Source of the DNA: an uncultured Bacteroidales bacterium | GTDB lineage: Bacteria; Bacteroidota; Bacteroidia; Bacteroidales; UBA3824 | DNA: 19,145 bases | Assembly (NCBI GenBank): GCA_937877455.1 | Contig: CALFIU010000104.1 | Span: 1-19,145 of the forward strand | Reading direction: 5' to 3' | Part shown: piece by piece, positions 15,045 to 19,145 of the stretch | Numbering within the stretch: the stretch's first letter is position 1 | Layout of the letters: every line of letters begins with the position of its first letter | Position numbers and translations under genes: made by a program | The notes under the pieces: model-generated | The model's database searches: none | What the model was told of the DNA's origin: nothing | The model's input: the letters and a program-made list of their open reading frames with translations, nothing else

Positions 15045-17081
15045 CTAAAACTTTTCAAAATCAGAATCATTACCAGTATCTTTCATAGAAATCTGCGCCC
15101 CTGCTTTATGCGAATTTACAGAATTATTATCAGATTTTGAACCGTTGCTACTTATTGCAGATTTTTTTACTACTGGTTTTGATGTAGTCGATTTTGGTGT
15201 TGTATTTTTCTGCTGTTTGTAGACATTATTAGATATAGCATTCGATGCTTTTCTTTCTCCAATATTGAAATATGCAACAGCCTTCTTAAGTACATCGCTC
15301 TGAGCCGCAAGATTTTCGCTTGTAGATGCAAGTTCTTCTGCCGAAGCAGCATACTGCTGAGTTATTTCGTTAAGTTGCTGAACTGCAGTATTTATTTGGT
15401 CAATTCCCGAAGATTGTTCACTCGATGCAGCAGCAATTTCTCGCACAAGGTTGGTGGTTTTTTCCATATCTGGAACAATATTTTTGAGCAACTCACCAGC
15501 ACTTTCGGATATTGCAACACCTTCTTTGCTAACCTTATCTATTTCTGACGCAGCAGCAGAACTTCTCTCTGCAAGTTTTCTAACCTCGGCAGCAACTACT
15601 GCAAACCCTTTTCCTTGCTCACCAGCACGTGCAGCCTCAACTGCGGCATTAAGCGCAAGTATGTTGGTTTGGAACGCAATCTCGTCGATAATAGAAATCT
15701 TGTCGGCTATTTCTTTCATTGCTGCCATAGATTTTGTACTTGCCTCACTTCCTTGACGTATGCCTGCAAGTGCCTTTTGTGCAATACGCTCGGTTTCGCG
15801 TGCGTTGTCAGAATTTTGGTTTATTGATGCGCTCATTTCTTCTATTGAAGAACTTACTTCCTCTGCTGAAGATGCTTGTTGTCCTGCTCCTTGGCTCATC
15901 ATTTGAGAAGTACGAGCCATCTCACCACTACTTTGGTGAATAAGTTCTGTACCTGAATTTATTTTGTTAACTATTTCTTTCAATTTGCCAGCCATAATAT
16001 TTACTATTTCTGCAATCTTGCCAGCTTCATCTTTTGTATGCAAATCAACTTTAACGTTAAGATTTCCATCTCCAATTTTAGAAAGTCCATCCATAACAAA
16101 TTTGAAAGGTGATGCTGCATCGTTTGCAATTTTCAAAGCAATAAACACCGCTAATATCAACAAAATAGTTAAGGCAACAACTGCTGTTACTACCAACGAA
16201 CGAAGTTCTTCTGTCATTACATTCATAGTGGCAGAACTATATTCATTGGCCGTTGTTGTAAGTTTTTGCGAATATTCAAGCACCTTTTGTGAATGTAACA
16301 ATGAAATACCTGCAATTTTTTTATATTGCGCCAACATTCCATAATATTCCTTTGACCCAGCAATATATTGTTGAATCAACTGAATACATTTATCAATCTG
16401 CGATGAATAACCATATTGACCTGAAAATCCTTTTATCTGCGCGGTATTGGATGTAACTTTTTTAATTCTTTCTTGCACTAAATCAACGTTTTTCATCATT
16501 CCCTTTACGTCTTTTATCAACGCAACAGTTTCTGAAATAAGCACTGCGCGTTGGGCAGAAATCTCTCCCGCATTTTTATTGCCTGCGCTCGCAACTATTT
16601 TGTCGCGCAAAGAAAACATAATTGAGTAAAATTGATTTTTTAAATCCTCTAACTCGTTATACTTGGCATCCATCTTCTGCTCCAAGGCATTTGCCTCCCA
16701 AAGACGACTTTCATAATTTTTGATATTATCCTTTAACGTATCAAGTTCTGCAACATTTTCTTCTAATGTTGTTAACTCATCTAACGCTGCTATTTTAGAC
16801 TTTACAATACCAAGATAGTTTTTGGCCTTATCAAGTTCTGCATTGTCGTGATTGGTAACATACCCTCGCAAATGAAACATACATAATAATGTACTTTCGT
16901 TAAGCTCATGTGTAAGTACATTTTTAGGCATTTCGCAAGTACAAATACCAATTAAAACATTTTTTAACTTGTTAGCCACCAATGTAGGAACACTATAACT
17001 TATTGCTGTTATAAACATCAAAATTCCTATTCCAGTGAGTAATTTGGCTTTCAGCGACAAATTTTTAAATGAATGTGCCAT
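15045..17081 (-). CDS. Methyl-accepting chemotaxis protein 4, with tether tail
   Basis: A 678-residue receptor: TM1 about 13-34, helical periplasmic sensor about 35-295, TM2 about 296-316, HAMP about 317-372, signalling coil with the tip at about 465-497 (AFQTNILALNAAVEAARAG, then EQGKGFAVVAAEVRKLAERS). Methylation-type stretches are QQASSAEEVSSSIEEM (401-416) and EIAAASSEQSSGIDQI (548-563). The coil ends at VAYFNI (602-607); a Ser/Asn/Lys-rich linker of about 60 residues leads to GAQISMKDTGN and the same terminal DSDFEKF as MCP 3. The sensor starts with an unusual CTCE (Cys47, Cys49) where the other three MCPs have no Cys; a metal- or redox-sensing role is only speculation. It starts at an ATG preceded by a 155-bp AT-rich gap after the radical SAM gene, so it probably has its own promoter, which I could not identify with confidence. 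Confidence 0.94.
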   Translation of the reverse strand: MAHSFKNLSLKAKLLTGIGILMFITAISYSVPTLVANKLKNVLIGICTCEMPKNVLTHELNESTLLCMFHLRGYVTNHDNAELDKAKNYLGIVKSKIAALDELTTLEENVAELDTLKDNIKNYESRLWEANALEQKMDAKYNELEDLKNQFYSIMFSLRDKIVASAGNKNAGEISAQRAVLISETVALIKDVKGMMKNVDLVQERIKKVTSNTAQIKGFSGQYGYSSQIDKCIQLIQQYIAGSKEYYGMLAQYKKIAGISLLHSQKVLEYSQKLTTTANEYSSATMNVMTEELRSLVVTAVVALTILLILAVFIALKIANDAASPFKFVMDGLSKIGDGNLNVKVDLHTKDEAGKIAEIVNIMAGKLKEIVNKINSGTELIHQSSGEMARTSQMMSQGAGQQASSAEEVSSSIEEMSASINQNSDNARETERIAQKALAGIRQGSEASTKSMAAMKEIADKISIIDEIAFQTNILALNAAVEAARAGEQGKGFAVVAAEVRKLAERSSAAASEIDKVSKEGVAISESAGELLKNIVPDMEKTTNLVREIAAASSEQSSGIDQINTAVQQLNEITQQYAASAEELASTSENLAAQSDVLKKAVAYFNIGERKASNAISNNVYKQQKNTTPKSTTSKPVVKKSAISSNGSKSDNNSVNSHKAGAQISMKDTGNDSDFEKF

Positions 17082-17128
17082 AGTTTTATTATGTTTCTAT
17101 ATAATAGTTTTTACTATATTTTCCTTTT

Positions 17129-17153
17129 ATTTTTACTAAAAAAAAGTAAAAAT
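17129..17153. repeat. AT-only dyad between the radical SAM gene and MCP 4
   Basis: atttttact (17129-17137) and agtaaaaat (17145-17153) form a 9-bp inverted repeat with a 7-A loop. It may mark the end of the coaD-radical SAM transcript or belong to the MCP 4 promoter region. There is only one G-C type pair, so stability is low. Confidence 0.35.
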
Positions 17154-17236
17154 GTTTCAAAAAATAAAGAAAAAATTATGCCAAAATGCCTTTAAATAGA
17201 GTTTAAAACAATCATCAACTTTAAAAAATACACTTT

Positions 17237-18148
17237 TTAACCTTTAAAAACATCTTTAGACGAAAAATCAGGACGATATTCTGCATTGCTTGCCATATCT
17301 TGAAACCAACCACGTACAATACCAAGTTGAGTTGCAGCCTGCTTTACTGCTTGATATTCTGCAATTGTTATTGTTCTATTTAAATTATTAATTTCCAACG
17401 CTTTATACTCTGGATAATATTGACTCATAAGCGACACATGTACCCTCGGAGATATTTCATCAGCTAATGTTTCTAAAACTTTCAACGAATTTTCAACATA
17501 ATTTGGCAATACCAAATGCCTTATAATCAAACCACTACGAGCAATTTCATTATCATCAGTGATAATAGTAGCACCTTTTTGCCAATACATCTCCTTCAAA
17601 GCCGCCAACGCAACTTTTGGATAATTGTTTGCAGAAGAATATTTTTGAGCTATTAAACCATCAAAATATTTAAAGTCAGGAAGATAGACATCAACATAAT
17701 CTTTAATAACTCTTAAAGTCTCTGGGCTATCGTAACCATTAGAATTGTAAACAATAGTTGGAAAAAAACCACGTTTGTGTAGTAAATCTATAATTGCAAC
17801 CATTTGAAAAACTTGATGGCTCGGCGAGACAAACCCCACTGTATCAACATCATATTTGCACATAATACCAGCAATAAGTTCCGCGGCTCGCTGAATGCTA
17901 ATAATCTCCTTTTTTTCGGGTTTTTGTTGGCTTATAGCATAATTTTGACAATAAACACAGCGCAAATTGCACGAACTAAAAAATACATTGCATACACCAT
18001 TTTTACCACCAAGCACTGGTTCCTCGCCTTTGTGAAGACAAATTTCTGCAATATGAGGACGTGCATCAATACCGCAATAACCAAGTGTTTCTGATGTTCG
18101 GTCGGCTCCACAATTTCGCGGACAAATTGTACAATTATGTATGTCCAT
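17237..18148 (-). CDS. PflX-like radical SAM protein (COG1313 type)
   Basis: A 303-residue radical SAM protein. The SAM-binding 4Fe-4S motif CX3CX2C is at Cys60, Cys64 and Cys67 (SSCNLRCVYCQNY), preceded by an N-terminal Cys cluster (Cys6, Cys9, Cys13, Cys25: CTICPRNCG to GYCG), the hallmark of the PflX/COG1313 group related to pyruvate formate-lyase activases. Later landmarks are VGFVSPSHQ (103-111), a probable SAM-contact stretch YNSNGYDS, and LPDFKY. The group's physiological reaction is not settled; a role in activating a glycyl-radical enzyme is often assumed, but no such enzyme is in this window. It begins 12 nt after the coaD stop, so the two are probably co-transcribed. Length and motifs are intact. 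Cys53, just before the radical SAM motif, is an extra Cys. Confidence 0.88.
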   Translation of the reverse strand: MDIHNCTICPRNCGADRTSETLGYCGIDARPHIAEICLHKGEEPVLGGKNGVCNVFFSSCNLRCVYCQNYAISQQKPEKKEIISIQRAAELIAGIMCKYDVDTVGFVSPSHQVFQMVAIIDLLHKRGFFPTIVYNSNGYDSPETLRVIKDYVDVYLPDFKYFDGLIAQKYSSANNYPKVALAALKEMYWQKGATIITDDNEIARSGLIIRHLVLPNYVENSLKVLETLADEISPRVHVSLMSQYYPEYKALEINNLNRTITIAEYQAVKQAATQLGIVRGWFQDMASNAEYRPDFSSKDVFKG

Positions 18149-18160
18149 TATATAAAATAA

Positions 18161-18652
18161 TTACTGATTATCAGGATTATAACCAAAAAAATATTCAAAA
18201 TCAATACCCAACGGCAAAAACTTGCGAGCATCACCTCTGTAATGAATAACTTCACGCACAAGGCTACTACTAACACTGCTAAACTCTGGCAACGCAAGCA
18301 AAAAAACAGTATCAATTTGCGGTCGCAACGTCTTGTTTACCTGTGCAATAGAACGTTCATACTCAAAATCTGCAGAAGTTCTAAGTCCACGCAAAATATG
18401 CGAAGCACCATTTTCGATACAAAAATCAACAGTTAGGTTTTCGTAAGTTTTTACCATAACCCTACTATTGCCCTTAAAAACCGATTTTATAAGTTCTAAA
18501 CGCTTTTCAAAAGGCAAAAATCCATGTTTATCGGCATTAACACCAACGCCAACAATTATTTTATCAAAAATATTCAACCCTCTACTAACCAACGACTCAT
18601 GCCCTGCCGTTATGGGGTCAAAAGATCCAGGAAAAACCGCAATCCTTTCCAT
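18161..18652 (-). CDS. coaD: Pantetheine-phosphate adenylyltransferase (CoA biosynthesis)
   Basis: A 163-residue cytoplasmic enzyme that transfers AMP from ATP to 4'-phosphopantetheine, giving dephospho-CoA, the penultimate step of CoA synthesis. Nucleotidyltransferase motif: PGSFDPITAGH at residues 8-18 (TxGH form of HxGH), then KRLELI (50-55), ILRGLRTSADFEYE (86-99) and SSVSSSLVRE (about 124-133), all typical of CoaD. Length is normal. I chose the ATG at 18652 (MERIAVFPGSFDP); an upstream in-frame TTG would add seven residues and is unlikely. A TTTG-N21-TAATTTTA promoter lies about 70 nt upstream. It is the first gene of a pair with the PflX-like radical SAM gene. Confidence 0.95.
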   Translation of the reverse strand: MERIAVFPGSFDPITAGHESLVSRGLNIFDKIIVGVGVNADKHGFLPFEKRLELIKSVFKGNSRVMVKTYENLTVDFCIENGASHILRGLRTSADFEYERSIAQVNKTLRPQIDTVFLLALPEFSSVSSSLVREVIHYRGDARKFLPLGIDFEYFFGYNPDNQ

Positions 18653-18723
18653 TAACGCAATTTTTTTCAACAAGCAGCATTGTCAACCATTGATTATTCA
18701 AATCTTGCATATATTTTTAACAC

Positions 18724-18756
18724 TAAAATTACAATTTTATAAACACAAAATACAAA
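18724..18756 (-). promoter_or_regulatory. Candidate promoter for coaD
   Basis: On the minus strand TTTG (18753-18756), a 21-nt spacer, then TAATTTTA (18724-18731), one mismatch to TAnnTTTG. The coaD ATG follows about 70 nt downstream. Confidence 0.5.
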
Positions 18757-18840
18757 AAAGTAACAATTTTTTATAATAATAAAAAAAAACACTTAATTAC
18801 ATTACTATTGGTAATATGTTTGTTAAATCTGTGTTTCTGT

Positions 18841-18868
18841 TTGTGAAGAATACAAGTATTTTTCACAA
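18841..18868. repeat. 12-bp dyad in the coaD-tRNA gap
   Basis: ttgtgaagaata (18841-18852) and tatttttcacaa (18857-18868) pair at 11 of 12 positions plus one G-T, around a 4-nt loop (caag). No T run follows, so an operator or a relic of a repeat element fits better than a terminator. Confidence 0.5.
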
Positions 18869-19028
18869 TTATAGTTTCTTTAAAGTTTTCGTGTTTTTCT
18901 GTGTTTTCCGTGTAAAAAATTTATTGCTAAACTTGAATTAATTACACCAAAACACGTAGCAAAAATTTTAGTCAACAAGCTTTGACAATACACAAGATGC
19001 TGCAACTTTTATAAATAAACCTATAAAA

Positions 19029-19069
19029 AAACAAGCATTCACAAAACAAAATTCTGCAAATGCTTGTTT
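19029..19069 (-). terminator. Terminator after tRNA-Asp
   Basis: aaacaagcatt (19029-19039) and aatgcttgttt (19059-19069) form an 11-bp stem with a 19-nt loop. On the minus strand it is followed by a T run and lies a few nt past the tRNA 3' end. Confidence 0.85.
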
Positions 19070-19076
19070 AAATTTG

Positions 19077-19145
19077 CGGTCTGGACGAGACTCGAACTCG
19101 CGACCCCATGCGTGACAGGCATGTATTCTAACCAACTGAACTACC
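19077..19145 (-). tRNA. tRNA-Asp (anticodon GUC), 5' end cut by the window
   Basis: On the minus strand the sequence gives a D-arm (TAGTTCAGTTGGTTAGAA), an anticodon stem CATGC/GCATG around loop CTGTCAC with anticodon GTC at positions 34-36, a T-arm with GTTCGAGT, and a 3' acceptor strand CCAGACC followed by discriminator G at 19077. The acceptor implies a 5' strand GGTCTGG, of which only the last GG is inside the window, so about five bases are missing. No CCA is encoded after the discriminator, so it must be added after transcription. G34, U35, C36 and G73 are identity elements for aspartyl-tRNA synthetase. Confidence 0.96.

Larger units (their letters stand above)
18653..19076. other. Intergenic region between coaD and tRNA-Asp
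   Basis: This 424-bp gap contains the coaD promoter (18724-18756), a dyad at 18841-18868, a GTGTTT-rich stretch (18830-18915) and the tRNA terminator (19029-19069). No protein-like ORF was recognised on either strand. Confidence 0.75.

Noticed and set aside
17082..17236. Promoter for MCP 4 at the TTTG / TA-N3-TTTG pair on the minus strand
   Set aside because: The -7 box has one extra base and the spacing is about four bases too short, so chance in AT-rich DNA is as likely.

Overview
The window looks like chromosomal DNA from a carbohydrate-degrading member of the Bacteroidota (probably Bacteroidales). Three things point there: promoters of the TTTG / TAnnTTTG type, start codons without Shine-Dalgarno sequences, and a lipoprotein-rich sugar-use gene set (a Nudix-type sugar regulator, an SSS symporter, a lipoprotein mutarotase, a GH9 lipoprotein, a sialate O-acetylesterase-type SGNH enzyme). 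All protein genes except the GH9 gene lie on the minus strand.

Layout. (1) 26-497: a degraded esterase remnant with its own promoter-like -7 element, lying beyond the terminator of the next gene. (2) 598-4674: a minus-strand sugar operon in the order mutarotase, sodium/sugar symporter, Nudix-family regulator. The two gaps inside this operon each carry heptamer repeats arranged as inverted pairs. (3) 4675-5223: a divergent intergenic region holding a fold-back element of about 205 bp, with terminal inverted repeats and a 9-10 bp direct duplication, followed by a good promoter for GH9. (4) 5224-6969: a GH9 cellulase-type lipoprotein, ending at a strong bidirectional terminator. (5) 7041-17081: four methyl-accepting chemotaxis proteins (MCPs) on the minus strand, with an SGNH esterase between the second and third. 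(6) 17237-18652: coaD followed closely by a PflX-like radical SAM gene. (7) 19077-19145: tRNA-Asp(GUC), cut by the window edge, with its own terminator.

How it may work together (inference). The symporter, mutarotase and regulator resemble an arabinose-type (AraR-like) uptake module. GH9, the SGNH esterase and the esterase remnant suggest growth on plant cell wall polysaccharide. The MCP cluster could let the cell navigate towards such substrates, but no cheA, cheW, cheR, cheB, flagellar or gliding gene is visible here, so the receptors must signal to a machinery encoded elsewhere. The four MCPs form two sub-pairs. The pair at 7-11 kb ends right after the signalling coil. The pair at 12.7-17 kb carries a long flexible tail ending in an identical DSDFEKF, which fits a CheR/CheB tethering motif.

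No CRISPR array, defence system, transposase or phage gene was found. The best candidates for something undescribed are the fold-back element at about 4904-5127, the inverted heptamer arrays in the sugar operon, and the orphan MCP cluster with its two kinds of C-terminus.
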